DNA from: Stenotrophomonas maltophilia
Lineage (GTDB): Bacteria; Pseudomonadota; Gammaproteobacteria; Xanthomonadales; Xanthomonadaceae
Length of the DNA: 64,000 nt
Reading direction: 5' to 3'
Assembly: GCF_900186865.1 (NCBI RefSeq)
Contig: NZ_LT906480.1
Coordinates: 390,001 to 454,000, forward strand
Position numbers and translations under genes: made by a program. Of this stretch, positions 1 through 9,402 are shown in pieces. The number at the start of each line of letters is the position of its first letter. The first letter of the stretch is position 1. The notes beneath the pieces were generated by a model. The model searched no databases and was not told where the DNA came from. It worked only from the letters and a program-made list of their open reading frames with translations.

Positions 1-642
<642 letters not shown>

Positions 643-766
643 AACCTCAAGTTGCCTTGGCTTTACGACAACGTCGTAAGAGCATCCAAGTGCACGCTAC
701 GTCACAAGAACTATGAGAGGCAGGCGCCTTATCCAGCTGTATCGGATGGCGACGCTCCAACCGCCT

Positions 767-882
767 CCCTGGTGAAATTAGCGCTGTGGAACCACCCGAT
801 CCCATCCCGAACTCGGAAGTGAAACGCAGCTGCGCCGATGGTAGTGTGGCTCAAGCCATGCGAGAGTAGGTCATCGCCAGGG
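767..882 (+). rRNA. rrf: 5S ribosomal RNA, copy 1
   Basis: A 116-nt 5S rRNA. The 5' end CCCTGGTGA pairs with the 3' end TCGCCAGGG to close helix I, and the conserved stretches CCCATCCCGAACTCGGAAGT and GCCGATGGTAGTGTGG lie in between. It follows the 23S gene after about 124 bp with no tRNA. A strong terminator follows directly. A second identical copy starts 131 bp downstream of its end. Confidence 0.97.
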
Positions 883-891
883 TTTACACCC

Positions 892-925
892 AAAACCCCG
901 CTGCTCACGCAGCGGGGTTTTTCTT
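892..925 (+). terminator. Rho-independent terminator after 5S copy 1
   Basis: Stem ACCCCGCTGC/GCAGCGGGGT with loop TCAC and a run of five T. Despite this terminator a second 5S gene follows, so either readthrough or a separate promoter is needed to express copy 2. Confidence 0.9.
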
Positions 926-1013
926 ATTAAGTGAAGGCATTGCTTTTCTGGACGCCTTCCGCCCCAAGGGCAAGATCGCGAAGCTGGCGCTGCAAGCGCT
1001 GCTGCAACCGTCT

Positions 1014-1129
1014 CCCTGGTGAAATTAGCGCTGTGGAACCACCCGATCCCATCCCGAACTCGGAAGTGAAACGCAGCTGCGCCGATGGTAGTGTGGCTCA
1101 AGCCATGCGAGAGTAGGTCATCGCCAGGG
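1014..1129 (+). rRNA. rrf: 5S ribosomal RNA, copy 2 (tandem duplicate)
   Basis: Identical over 116 nt to the first 5S gene. The flanking downstream sequence, terminator included, is also duplicated. The 88 bp between the first terminator and this copy differ from the spacer before copy 1, except for a shared CAACCG(C/T)CT block just upstream. This suggests a duplication unit of roughly 165 bp covering 5S plus terminator. Confidence 0.96.
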
Positions 1130-1138
1130 TTTACACCC

Positions 1139-1170
1139 AAAACCCCGCTGCTCACGCAGCGGGGTTTTTC
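1139..1170 (+). terminator. Rho-independent terminator after 5S copy 2
   Basis: Same hairpin as after copy 1 (ACCCCGCTGC/GCAGCGGGGT, loop TCAC, T-run). It marks the end of the rrn operon. Confidence 0.9.
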
Positions 1171-1190
1171 TTTGTGCGCAGTAAATGCGG

Positions 1191-1331
1191 GTCGTGCCGG
1201 CCGCTGGCCGGCACCCCGATGGCATTACATGGCCGATAGAACCACGCCATGCGTGGGTGCTCCGCGAGGAAGCATGGCGCCAGCCAAGGTTGGCCGCTAC
1301 CAATCGATTGCCGGCCAGCGGCCGGCACTAC
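1191..1331. repeat. SMAG-type REP cluster
   Basis: Two facing copies of the REP palindrome with arms TGCCGGCC/GGCCGGCA. The first (1191-1213) has a degenerate GTCG head. The second (1309-1331) is inverted and ends in CTAC, the complement of GTAG. Between them (about 1235-1260) lies a divergent palindrome of another REP subfamily with arms CCACGC/GCGTGG. Confidence 0.75.
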
Positions 1332-1374
1332 CGGCAGATCCACACCAACCGTGGATGAGCCGCCGACGGTACGC

Positions 1375-1406
1375 AAAAGAAAAGCGGCGCCCCGTAGGGC
1401 GCCGCT
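1375..1406 (-). terminator. Terminator of the M28 peptidase gene
   Basis: Read on the minus strand: stem AGCGGCGCCC/GGGCGCCGCT with loop TACG followed by TTTTCTTTTG. It lies 38 bp downstream of the stop codon of the M28 peptidase gene. Confidence 0.85.
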
Positions 1407-1443
1407 CTGCTCTCAACGATGTTCAGTCGAGCATGGCCCGGCT

Positions 1444-3159
1444 TTACTTTGCCGAAGCCTTGTCCTTCATCATCGCGTCGCGGGCTGCCTTGAACGGGTT
1501 GCCTTCGTACCAGTTCGGCCAATGATCGCCACCGGCCAGTTCCTTGCCGACGCCGTACATCAGCTGCAGGTCTTCGACAGTCCCGTCCAGCTTCCAGGTC
1601 GACGCGTCGAACTCGTCCTTCGGACCGTGGTAGCGGTTGGCGCCGTAGTCCGCTGCGGCCTTGCGGCCGGCGTCCACGCCACCCTCTCGCAGATCCTCGC
1701 CACCATCGGCGTACAGGGCCGGCACGCCGGCCTTGGCGAAGTTGAAGTGGTCCGAACGGAAGTAGAAGCCGCTCTGCACCGAGGTCTCACCATGCAGCGT
1801 GCGGTCCTGGGCCGCAGCCAGCGGCTTGAGGATGTCCTCCAGCTCCGAGCTGCCGAAGCCGGTGACGGTCACGTCCTTGGCACGGCCGGCCACCGACATC
1901 GCGTCGATGTTGATCACACCGGCGATCTTGTCCAGCGGGAAGGTCGGGTGGGAGACGTAGTACTTCGAACCCAGCAGGCCGGACTCTTCCAGGGTCACCG
2001 CCAGGAACACCACCGAGCGCTCCGGCTTCGGATCCTGGTGGGCCATGGCTTCGGCCACCTCAAGGATGCCGGCCACGCCGGTCGCGTTGTCGACCGCACC
2101 GTTGTAGATGTTGTCGCCGGTTTCACCCTCATGCTTGCCCAGGTGGTCCCAGTGCGCCATGTACAGCACGGCCTCGTCGGCACGCTTGCTGCCCGGCAGC
2201 ACGCCCACCACGTTGCGCGACTGCTTCTGCGCGATCTGGCTCTTCAGGTCGACCGTAGCGGTGGCCTTCAGCGGCACCGGCTTGAAGCCGCGCTTGCTGG
2301 CGTCCTTGTAGGCCTGTGCCAGGTCCAGGCCGGCACCGGCAAACAGCGCCTTGGCGGCGTCGGCGCTCAGCCAACCCTGCACCGGAATGCGGGCTTCCGG
2401 GTCATCCTTGGCCGGCAGGTCGTACTGCGGGCCGGCCCAGGAGTTCTTCACCACGTCCCAGCCATAGGAGGCACCGGCGGTGTCGTGCACGATCAGCGCC
2501 GCGGCGGCGCCCTTGCGCGCGGCCTCTTCGAACTTGTAGGTCCAGCGACCGTAGTAGGTCATGCGCTTGCCGTCGAACAGCTTCGCGTCGTCAACATGGA
2601 AGCCCGGATCGTTGACGAACATCACGACCGTCTTGCCCTTCCAGTCCTGGCCGGCGTAGTCGTTCCACTTCTGCTCCGGCGCATCAACGCCGTAGCCGAC
2701 GAACACCAGGTCGCTGGCATCGACTTTCACCTCAGCCTGGCCGGTACGGGTGCCGACCACCATGTCGGTACCGAACTTCAGCTCGGTGGTCTTGCCACCC
2801 TGGGTGATCTTCAGCACGGTCGATGCGTCGGCCGTGGTCTCGGTCATCGGCACATCCTGGAACCAGCTGTCGCCGTTGCCGGGCTGCAGGCCGATGCGCT
2901 GCATCTGGTCGCGGATGTAGTTGACCGTCAGTTCCTCGCCCTTGCTGCCCGGCGCGCGGCCTTCGAATTCATCCGAGGCCAGGGTCTTGACCATCTCGGC
3001 GAAGTCGCCGGCGTTGATCTCGGGGGAGAACTGATGAGCCGCCGGCTTCGCGGCAGCGGTGTCGGTGGCTGACGCCGCTGCGGTGGCCGGCGTGTCTTCG
3101 CCTTTGCAGGCACTGAGCGCGGCCGCGGCGGCCAGGCACAGGAGGAGTTTGCGGGGCAT
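1444..3159 (-). CDS. M28 family zinc metallopeptidase, lipoprotein
   Basis: 571 aa. The start is ATG 3159 (MPRKLLLCL), preceded by AGGAA. A lipoprotein signal ends in LSAC (Cys18), so the product should be membrane-anchored on the periplasmic or outer side. A protease-associated (PA) domain occupies about residues 150-280. The M28 catalytic domain follows, with His336 in HWDHLG, bridging Asp357 in AVDNATG, the catalytic/metal Glu pair in LEESGLLG, Asp in INIDAM and the last His in RSDHFNF. All five zinc ligands are present, so it should be an active aminopeptidase-type enzyme. Substrate is unknown; broad peptide scavenging is a reasonable guess. It stands alone, with its own terminator. Confidence 0.93.
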   Translation of the reverse strand: MPRKLLLCLAAAAALSACKGEDTPATAAASATDTAAAKPAAHQFSPEINAGDFAEMVKTLASDEFEGRAPGSKGEELTVNYIRDQMQRIGLQPGNGDSWFQDVPMTETTADASTVLKITQGGKTTELKFGTDMVVGTRTGQAEVKVDASDLVFVGYGVDAPEQKWNDYAGQDWKGKTVVMFVNDPGFHVDDAKLFDGKRMTYYGRWTYKFEEAARKGAAAALIVHDTAGASYGWDVVKNSWAGPQYDLPAKDDPEARIPVQGWLSADAAKALFAGAGLDLAQAYKDASKRGFKPVPLKATATVDLKSQIAQKQSRNVVGVLPGSKRADEAVLYMAHWDHLGKHEGETGDNIYNGAVDNATGVAGILEVAEAMAHQDPKPERSVVFLAVTLEESGLLGSKYYVSHPTFPLDKIAGVINIDAMSVAGRAKDVTVTGFGSSELEDILKPLAAAQDRTLHGETSVQSGFYFRSDHFNFAKAGVPALYADGGEDLREGGVDAGRKAAADYGANRYHGPKDEFDASTWKLDGTVEDLQLMYGVGKELAGGDHWPNWYEGNPFKAARDAMMKDKASAK

Positions 3160-3245
3160 CGTCGATTCCTGGAAAACAAAGGGCGGCCGCACGTCGTGCA
3201 CGGCCGGTATCAGCGAGTATCACCGAACCAAGCGGTCCGGTGCGC

Positions 3246-3908
3246 TCAGTCCGCCGGGGCGGTTTCGGTGTCGAACGGGATCGGTTCGGCGCCTGTGACC
3301 GGACCGATGCGCGCGGTGCGATGCACGTAAAGCACCACCTCGCGTTCGAACTGCAGGGGGCCGTTGACCACGGCACTCGGGCCGACGATCACGCGCGGCT
3401 TGCGGCTGGCGGTGAGCGAGACGCTGAAGTTCGGCTTGCGCACGTGCACACCACCGTTGACCTGGGAACCGATGCCGACGGTGATATCGCCGTTGACGGT
3501 CTCCACGTCCTTGCCGACGCGGCTTTCGACCAGGCCGATGCCACCGTTCACGGTTTCGACGCCGCCTTCGATCTGGCTGCCGCGATCGGTGAAGATGCTG
3601 CCGTTGACGGTGCTGACGCTGCCGTGTGCAATCACCTCGCGGCCCAGGCGTACGCCGCCGTTGACCGTTTCAATCTTGCCGGTACGTGCACGGTCGGCCA
3701 CCTTGACCCCGCCGTTGACGGTGTCGATGCTGCCGGTCTCGACGCCTTCACCAACCCGGATACCGCCGTTGACGGTATCCAGCTTGCCGTAGCGCTGGCC
3801 AGGCTCGGCGCTGATGCTGCCGTTGACCTTGCTGATGTTGTCCTGGGCACCGGCGGGGCCGGCAACGAGCAGGACGCCCAACAACAGCGGAATGGAAAGA
3901 GTTTTCAT
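3246..3908 (-). CDS. Secreted TVNGG-repeat protein (bactofilin/beta-solenoid-like)
   Basis: 220 aa with start ATG 3908, preceded by GAGGT. A signal peptide ends at about AGAQ (residue 22). The mature part is built of seven to eight units of 17-20 residues, each beginning with (T)VNG(G/S/D)(I/V), for example TVNGGIRVGEGVETGSID. This spacing predicts a right-handed beta-solenoid like that of polymer-forming bactofilins, though here the protein is exported. No catalytic motif is visible. It is convergent with nothing and divergent from the EnvC-like gene, only about 95 bp away. Function unknown; a periplasmic or surface scaffold is an inference. Confidence 0.8.
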   Translation of the reverse strand: MKTLSIPLLLGVLLVAGPAGAQDNISKVNGSISAEPGQRYGKLDTVNGGIRVGEGVETGSIDTVNGGVKVADRARTGKIETVNGGVRLGREVIAHGSVSTVNGSIFTDRGSQIEGGVETVNGGIGLVESRVGKDVETVNGDITVGIGSQVNGGVHVRKPNFSVSLTASRKPRVIVGPSAVVNGPLQFEREVVLYVHRTARIGPVTGAEPIPFDTETAPAD

Positions 3909-4002
3909 GGGACCTCGATGGATGTGCGGCTGGCAGGCCGCGTGCGGAGATGTCACCATTCCCCGGTACCCCCTGCAACTGCCTGAAGTCACTGGAAAGC
4001 CC

Positions 4003-5304
4003 TTGCGCGACAACGCCTTCCCATCACGCCGACATCACATCGCCGCCATCCGCGGCGGGCGCTGCCTGCTGTTGGGGCTGGCCATCGCCTTGGCGCTGCC
4101 GTTGCCGGGCGCCGCTCAGACCACCCGCGAGACCGAGCGCAAGCTGCAGAAGCTGCGTAGCGAGTTGAAGGGCGTGGCGCAGGAGCGCAGGCAGATCGAG
4201 GGCCAGCGGGGCCAGGCCTCGCAGCAGCTGCGTGAGGCGGACGAGAAGGTGGCCCGCACCGGCCATGCGCTTGCGCAGACTGAAACTGCGCTGCGCGAGC
4301 AGGGAAGGGCCCTGGCCGAGGCCGAACAACGCCGCAGCACGCTGCAGGCCAACCTCGCCCAGCAGCATCGCGAGCTGGCCGGCCTGCTGCGTGCGGCCTA
4401 CCAGCTGGGCAACCATGCACCTCTGAAGCTGCTGCTGTCGCAGGACACGGTGGCCGATGCCAATCGTGCCCTGGCCTACCACCGCTACCTGCAACGCGAG
4501 CGGGCACAGCGCATCACCACGCTTACAGCCGACCTGAAAGAGCTGGAAGTGCTGCAGGCGCAGATCGCCGAGCGCAAGCAGAAGCTGCAGGGTGCGCAGC
4601 AGGACCAGAAGCAGCAGGCTGCGGCGCTGGAAGCCGACCGTCGCGATCGCGCCAGGACCGTCGCCTCGCTGGATGAGCGCTTCAAGGACCAGCGCGAGAA
4701 GGAACAGGCGCTTGGCCAGGACGCCAAGGCACTGGAAACGCTGCTGGCCAACCTGCGTGCCGCTGCGGCACGGGCCGAAGCCGAGCGCCGCGCCGCAGCG
4801 CGGCGGGCGGCCGCTGAAAAGGCCGCCGCCGAGCGTGCCGCACGCCAGGCCGCCGCGCAGGGCCGCCCGCCACCGCCGCCCACCAAGGTCCCGCCTGCCG
4901 TGGCCTCTGCGCCGGCGCCGAAGGTGGGTGGCCTGGGCTGGCCGTTGTCGGGCAACCTGTTGGCCCGCTACGGCGGAAAGCTGCCCGACGGCCGCACCAG
5001 CAGTGGTGTGTTGATCGGCGCGCCCGCCGGCAGCACCGTCACCGCCGTGGCCGACGGCACCGTGGTGTTCTCCGACTGGATGACCGGCTACGGCATGATC
5101 CTGATCGTCGATCACGGCAACGGCTACATGAGCCTGTACGCGCACAACGACACCCTGCTGAAGGATGCGGGTGCCCGGGTCAGCCGCGGCGATGCGGTGG
5201 CCAAGGTCGGCAATTCCGGTGGCCAGGGCGTGACCGCGCTGTACTTCGAACTGCGCCGGGGCGGGCAGCCGGTCAACCCGGACAGCTGGCTGCAGCGGCG
5301 CTGA
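4003..5304 (+). CDS. envC: EnvC-like murein hydrolase activator (degenerate M23/LytM)
   Basis: About 433 aa. The start is uncertain: TTG 4003 with GGAAAG upstream gives a basic stretch, then a hydrophobic signal (LLLGLAIALALPLPGAAQ). Residues of about 45-290 are long Gln/Glu/Arg/Ala coiled coil, followed by a Pro-rich hinge and a C-terminal LytM domain. The zinc ligands of active M23 peptidases are missing: the first His-x3-Asp site reads SSGVLIG, and the HxH site reads TALYFEL. In EnvC and NlpD such dead LytM domains activate amidases at division, and that is the likely role here. CtpA follows 108 bp downstream, the same order as envC and ctpA in many proteobacteria. Confidence 0.87.
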   Translation: MRDNAFPSRRHHIAAIRGGRCLLLGLAIALALPLPGAAQTTRETERKLQKLRSELKGVAQERRQIEGQRGQASQQLREADEKVARTGHALAQTETALREQGRALAEAEQRRSTLQANLAQQHRELAGLLRAAYQLGNHAPLKLLLSQDTVADANRALAYHRYLQRERAQRITTLTADLKELEVLQAQIAERKQKLQGAQQDQKQQAAALEADRRDRARTVASLDERFKDQREKEQALGQDAKALETLLANLRAAAARAEAERRAAARRAAAEKAAAERAARQAAAQGRPPPPPTKVPPAVASAPAPKVGGLGWPLSGNLLARYGGKLPDGRTSSGVLIGAPAGSTVTAVADGTVVFSDWMTGYGMILIVDHGNGYMSLYAHNDTLLKDAGARVSRGDAVAKVGNSGGQGVTALYFELRRGGQPVNPDSWLQRR

Positions 5305-5412
5305 ATCCGGCGCTGTCGCGTGGCGGACGGATTCAACGGGAATTTAGCTGTGCTTCGCGCATAATCGACGCATGTGCCTTGGGCACGATGCCAACGTCGA
5401 CAGGAGTGATCC

Positions 5413-6861
5413 ATGCGCGCAGCCCGTACCGCCACCCTCTTGCTGGCCCTGTTGCCAGCGCTGTCCTGGGCGCAGCAGACCGCGCCCGCCCCGAGCCAGG
5501 AAACCAGCGGGCAGGCAGCGAACAGCGAGGAGGCGGTGACCTCGAAGGTGCCGCTGGAGGACATCCGCCGCTTCGTGGCGGTGTACAACGCGGTGCGCGC
5601 GGCCTATGTCGACCCGGTCGATGACAAGAAGCTGATGCAGTCGGCGGTGCGCGGCCTGCTGCTCGACCTCGACCCGCACAGCACGTACTTCAACAAGGAA
5701 GACGCGCAGGCCTTCGACGAGCAGGCCAACGGCGCCTACGAGGGCATCGGCGTGGAGTTGCAGCAGCAGCCCGACAACGCCAGCATGAAGGTCATCTCGC
5801 CGATCGACGACACGCCGGCGGCCAAGGCCGGCATCCTCGCCGGTGACCTGATCATCGCCATCGACGGCAAGCCGATCAGCGCAATTGATGCCAGCGAACC
5901 GTTGCGTGGCCCGGCCGGCAGCAAGGTGGTGCTGACCATCGTGCGCGCGGGCAAGCCGAAGCCGTTCGACGTCAGCCTCACCCGCCAGACCATCCGCGTG
6001 ACCAGCGTGCGCAGCCGCCTGCTGGAGCCGGGCTATGGCTACATCCGCCTGAGCACCTTCCAGGCCGACACCGGGTCGGACTTCCAGAAGCACCTGCAGC
6101 AGCTGCAGAAGCAGTCCGGTGGCCAGCTCAAGGGCCTGGTGCTGGATCTGCGCAGCAACCCGGGTGGGCTGCTGACTGCCGCGGTGCAGGTGGCCGACGA
6201 CCTGCTCGACAAGGGCAACATCGTCAGCACCCGCGGCCGCATCAGCATCAGCGATGCCCGGTTCGATGCGACGCCGGGCGACCTGCTGAAGGGCGCACCG
6301 GTGGTGGTGCTGGTCGATGCGGGTTCGGCCAGCGCCTCGGAAGTGCTGGCTGGGGCGCTGCGCGACAACAAGCGCGCGCGCGTGGTCGGCAGCCGCACCT
6401 TCGGCAAAGGCTCGGTGCAGACCGTGTTGCCGCTGGACAACGGTGACTCGGTGAAGCTGACCACCGCGCGTTATTACACGCCCAGCGGCAAGTCGATCCA
6501 GGCCACTGGCATCGTGCCGGAGGTCGAACTGAAGCCTGCGGCGCGCCCGGAAGACGAGGCACTGCCGGCCAGCCTGAGCGATTACAGCGAAGCGACCCTG
6601 CCGGGCCATCTGCGTGGCGACGACGAAGGCACCGAGGGCTACCACGCCGGTGCGGTGCTGCCGGGCGATGGCCCGATCAATGACGCGCTGGCCGAGCTGA
6701 AGAACCCGGGTTCGGTGGCTGCACGCTTGAAGGCTGAAGCGGCGAAGGCGGATGCGGCCAAGGCCGCGAAGGCCGCTGCGGCGAAGACGGAAGCGAAGGT
6801 CGAACCTAAGCCGGAAGCAAAGCCGGAAGCAAAGCCCGCACCGGCCCCAGCGAAGCCGTGA
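5413..6861 (+). CDS. ctpA: C-terminal processing peptidase, S41 family
   Basis: 482 aa with signal peptide MRAARTATLLLALLPALSWA. The order is an N-terminal helical segment, a PDZ domain (about 100-185), and the S41 core. The catalytic dyad is visible as Ser307 in SASASE and Lys332 in TFGKGSVQ, 25 residues apart as in Tsp/Prc. The C-terminal 50 residues are a low-complexity Ala/Lys/Pro/Glu tail with KPEA repeats, probably disordered. It is a periplasmic protease. The pairing with EnvC suggests a role in cell-wall hydrolase turnover, which is inference. Confidence 0.94.
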   Translation: MRAARTATLLLALLPALSWAQQTAPAPSQETSGQAANSEEAVTSKVPLEDIRRFVAVYNAVRAAYVDPVDDKKLMQSAVRGLLLDLDPHSTYFNKEDAQAFDEQANGAYEGIGVELQQQPDNASMKVISPIDDTPAAKAGILAGDLIIAIDGKPISAIDASEPLRGPAGSKVVLTIVRAGKPKPFDVSLTRQTIRVTSVRSRLLEPGYGYIRLSTFQADTGSDFQKHLQQLQKQSGGQLKGLVLDLRSNPGGLLTAAVQVADDLLDKGNIVSTRGRISISDARFDATPGDLLKGAPVVVLVDAGSASASEVLAGALRDNKRARVVGSRTFGKGSVQTVLPLDNGDSVKLTTARYYTPSGKSIQATGIVPEVELKPAARPEDEALPASLSDYSEATLPGHLRGDDEGTEGYHAGAVLPGDGPINDALAELKNPGSVAARLKAEAAKADAAKAAKAAAAKTEAKVEPKPEAKPEAKPAPAPAKP

Positions 6862-6862
6862 G

Positions 6863-6937
6863 GTAGCGCCGGGCCATACCCGGCGTCGGCTCAAGGGCGG
6901 AAGAAGAAACCAAATGCCGGCCAGCGGCCGGCACTAC
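6863..6937. repeat. SMAG REP pair after ctpA
   Basis: GTAG-headed palindrome GTAGCGCCGGGCCATACCCG begins one base after the ctpA stop (6863-6885). An inverted copy of the common subfamily (TGCCGGCC/GGCCGGCA, ending CTAC) lies at 6915-6937, before the 3' end of the rhomboid gene. Confidence 0.85.
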
Positions 6938-6944
6938 CTGGGCC

Positions 6945-7637
6945 TCAGAAGCCGTGGCGCTTGCGCAGGCGGCGGGCGATGGCCGCGCGCACGTAGACCC
7001 CGTACACCAGGCCGAACACGAAGCCGCCGATGTGGGCCCACCAGGCCACCATGCCGAAGCTCGGGCCGATATGGGCGAACACCACCTGCAGCGCTGCCCA
7101 CACGCCGATCAGCAGGTAGGCCGGGGCACGCACGAATTCCAGGAACAGGCCAAGCGGGATCACCACGCCCAGCCGCGCCCCCGGGAACAGGGCCAGGTAG
7201 GCACCGATCAGTGCCGAGACCGCGCCACTGGCACCGATGATGATCTGGTCCGGGCTGCCCATGGTGTAGATGGCCACCAGGTTGGACACCGCGCCGCCGA
7301 CCAGGAACAGCAGCAGTAGGCGCCAGGGGCCCAGCACCCGCTCAGCAGGCAGGCCGAAGATCAGCAGGAACACCAGGTTGCCCAGCAGATGCGACCAGTC
7401 CGCGTGCAGGAACAGGGCGGTGAACAGGCGCAGCACGCTGCCGTCCTGCAGCGTCGCCCACCAGTCGAGCGGGTGGGTCAGGCCGGTGGACAGGGCGCCC
7501 CAGTCCAGCCAGAGGCTGCCGCGGGCATCGTCCGGGCGCGAGATCGACCACAGGAACGCCAGCCATAGTGCCGCAAACAGCACGGGCGTGGCCCAGCGCA
7601 GGGCCGCCTTCTTGCGGGACGGGAGGGAGACGAACAT
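6945..7637 (-). CDS. Rhomboid family intramembrane serine protease
   Basis: 230 aa, about six membrane segments. The catalytic dyad is Ser137 in GASGAVSA and His202 in AHIGGF. The conserved HADWSHLLGN motif with Asn87, which forms the oxyanion region, is present. It is convergent with ctpA and separated from it by a REP pair. Substrate unknown. Confidence 0.93.
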   Translation of the reverse strand: MFVSLPSRKKAALRWATPVLFAALWLAFLWSISRPDDARGSLWLDWGALSTGLTHPLDWWATLQDGSVLRLFTALFLHADWSHLLGNLVFLLIFGLPAERVLGPWRLLLLFLVGGAVSNLVAIYTMGSPDQIIIGASGAVSALIGAYLALFPGARLGVVIPLGLFLEFVRAPAYLLIGVWAALQVVFAHIGPSFGMVAWWAHIGGFVFGLVYGVYVRAAIARRLRKRHGF

Positions 7638-7749
7638 GGCACTAGCCTAGCGTGCGGGCGCTTGCGACGGGGATTGTCCTGTTCAGCTTTTGAGACGGAA
7701 AAACCGCCTGCGTCGTTATTGTTTCATTAACGGCTCTGGGTAATACTCG

Positions 7750-7765
7750 CATACGGCGTCGTATG
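7750..7765. promoter_or_regulatory. Palindrome in the fadL leader, possible operator
   Basis: Perfect inverted repeat CATACG-N4-CGTATG directly downstream of a TAATAC box (7741-7746) with a TTGTTT box 16 bp further up. Position and symmetry suit a repressor dimer of the TetR type. This is inference from sequence form only. Confidence 0.4.
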
Positions 7766-7864
7766 TCGGGAGGGGAATCCGGCGCGCTTCGACGGGCCTC
7801 TGGGCCTGCCGGGCGCAGGCGTACTCAGAGCACCATCACCGCTTACCGGAGAGAGAGAACTACG

Positions 7865-9292
7865 ATGCAACCCGCTTCCACCATTGCCCGACTGACCCTG
7901 CTGGCCGTCGGCGTTGCCGGTGCGCTGGCCGCCGCCGATGCCAATGCTGCCGCCTTCCAGCTGAAGGAAAACAGCGCCAAGGGCCTGGGCCGCGCGTTCG
8001 CCGGCTCCACCTCGACCGAAGGTGACGCCTCGGTCATCGCCACCAACCCGGCCTCCATGCGCCTGCTCGACGGCACCCTCATCCAGGGCGACGTCAGCGC
8101 CATCAGCTTCGGCGCCAAGTTCCGTGGCCAGGGCCAGTACGGCAACGGCGCTCCGATTTCCGGTGGCAACGGCGGCGACGCCGGCATGATCGCCCCGGTT
8201 CCGGCGGCCTACTTCCACCTGCCGTTCGGCGAGAAGGAGAACATGCACTTCGGTGCATCGCTGACCGTGCCGTTCGGCTTCAAGACCGAATACGACCGCG
8301 ACTGGGTCGGCCGCTACAACGGCGTCAAGACCGAGCTGCAGGCGGTCGACCTGGGCGTGGCGTTCTCCTATGACGTCAATCCGTACCTGTCGTTCGGTGC
8401 GTCGGTGTTCGCCGAGCGCCTGAACGTCGACCTGACCAGCGCTGTCGACACCGGCACCGCGATCAACGCCACTGCCCAGCGCACCGCTGCGGCGCGCGTG
8501 CTGGCTGCCGGCGGCACCGCCGCCCAGGCTCTGGCGGCGTCGCAGGCGGCTGCACGCCAGGCTGCCCAGCTCGGCTTCTCGCCGGGTACCGCCGATGGCT
8601 ACCTGCGCATCAAGGGCGATGAAGTGTCGGTTGGCTATACCCTGGGCATGACCGTCACCCCGGTGGAAGGCACCAACATCGCCTTCAGCTACCGCTCGAA
8701 GGTCGAGCACAAGATCACCGACGGCAAGGCCGACTTCACCGTCCCGCAGAACGCTGCCGCCTTCCTGGCCACGGCCGCCCCGGGTACCTTCATCGACAGC
8801 AACGGCCGCGCCACCATCACCCTGCCGGCCAGCGCCACCGTGGGCTTCACCCACCGCGTGAACGACCAGTGGCAGATCATGGCCGAAGTCACGCGCACCG
8901 CGTGGAGCAAGTTCGACCAGGTCACCGTCGACTATGACTCCAACCAGCCGGACAGCGTGCTGCCGTTCCACTACCGCGACACCACCTTCGCGTCGATCGG
9001 TACCGATTTCCGCGTGAACGACAAGCTGACCCTGCGTGGCGGCCTGGCCTATGACCAGACCCCGACCACCGACGCCCACCGCGACGTGCGCGTGCCGGAC
9101 ACCACCCGCAAGTGGCTGTCGCTGGGCCTGACCTACGCCGCTTCGGACAAGATGGAATACAGCGTGGGCTACACCCACCTGTTCACCAAGGATCCGAACG
9201 TGACCTCGACCTCGGCCACCGCCAACACCGTGACCGGCAAGTACAAGGTCAGCGGCGACGTGCTGGCGGCTTCGATGCAGTACAAGTTCTGA
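7865..9292 (+). CDS. fadL: FadL-family outer-membrane long-chain fatty acid transporter
   Basis: 475 aa with start ATG 7865 behind GGAGAGAGAG. The signal peptide ends at DANAAA. The mature N-terminus AFQLKENSAKGLGRAFAG is the FadL plug/hatch sequence, with the NPA box in ATNPASM. The remainder alternates as a beta-barrel and ends in the outer-membrane signature MQYKF. An Ala-rich segment (about 200-235) is an unusual low-complexity loop. It should import fatty acids or other hydrophobic compounds. A strong terminator follows 31 bp after the stop. Confidence 0.93.
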   Translation: MQPASTIARLTLLAVGVAGALAAADANAAAFQLKENSAKGLGRAFAGSTSTEGDASVIATNPASMRLLDGTLIQGDVSAISFGAKFRGQGQYGNGAPISGGNGGDAGMIAPVPAAYFHLPFGEKENMHFGASLTVPFGFKTEYDRDWVGRYNGVKTELQAVDLGVAFSYDVNPYLSFGASVFAERLNVDLTSAVDTGTAINATAQRTAAARVLAAGGTAAQALAASQAAARQAAQLGFSPGTADGYLRIKGDEVSVGYTLGMTVTPVEGTNIAFSYRSKVEHKITDGKADFTVPQNAAAFLATAAPGTFIDSNGRATITLPASATVGFTHRVNDQWQIMAEVTRTAWSKFDQVTVDYDSNQPDSVLPFHYRDTTFASIGTDFRVNDKLTLRGGLAYDQTPTTDAHRDVRVPDTTRKWLSLGLTYAASDKMEYSVGYTHLFTKDPNVTSTSATANTVTGKYKVSGDVLAASMQYKF

Positions 9293-9323
9293 TTCGGGCG
9301 ATTGCCTGACGCAGGACGAAGGA

Positions 9324-9351
9324 GGCCCCGCGCAAGCGGGGCCTTTTTTTT
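9324..9351 (+). terminator. fadL terminator
   Basis: Stem GGCCCCGC/GCGGGGCC, loop GCAA, then eight T. Confidence 0.92.
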
Positions 9352-9367
9352 GCGGAGTGGTGTGGGC

Positions 9368-9388
9368 CATCCACGCACGTGGATCTAC
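9368..9388 (-). repeat. SMAG REP (GTAGATCCACG subfamily)
   Basis: Reads GTAGATCCACG on the minus strand, with complementary arm CGTGGAT. It sits in the leader of pnuC, 15 bp before its start codon. Confidence 0.75.
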
Positions 9389-9402
9389 GCGACAATAGCG
9401 TC

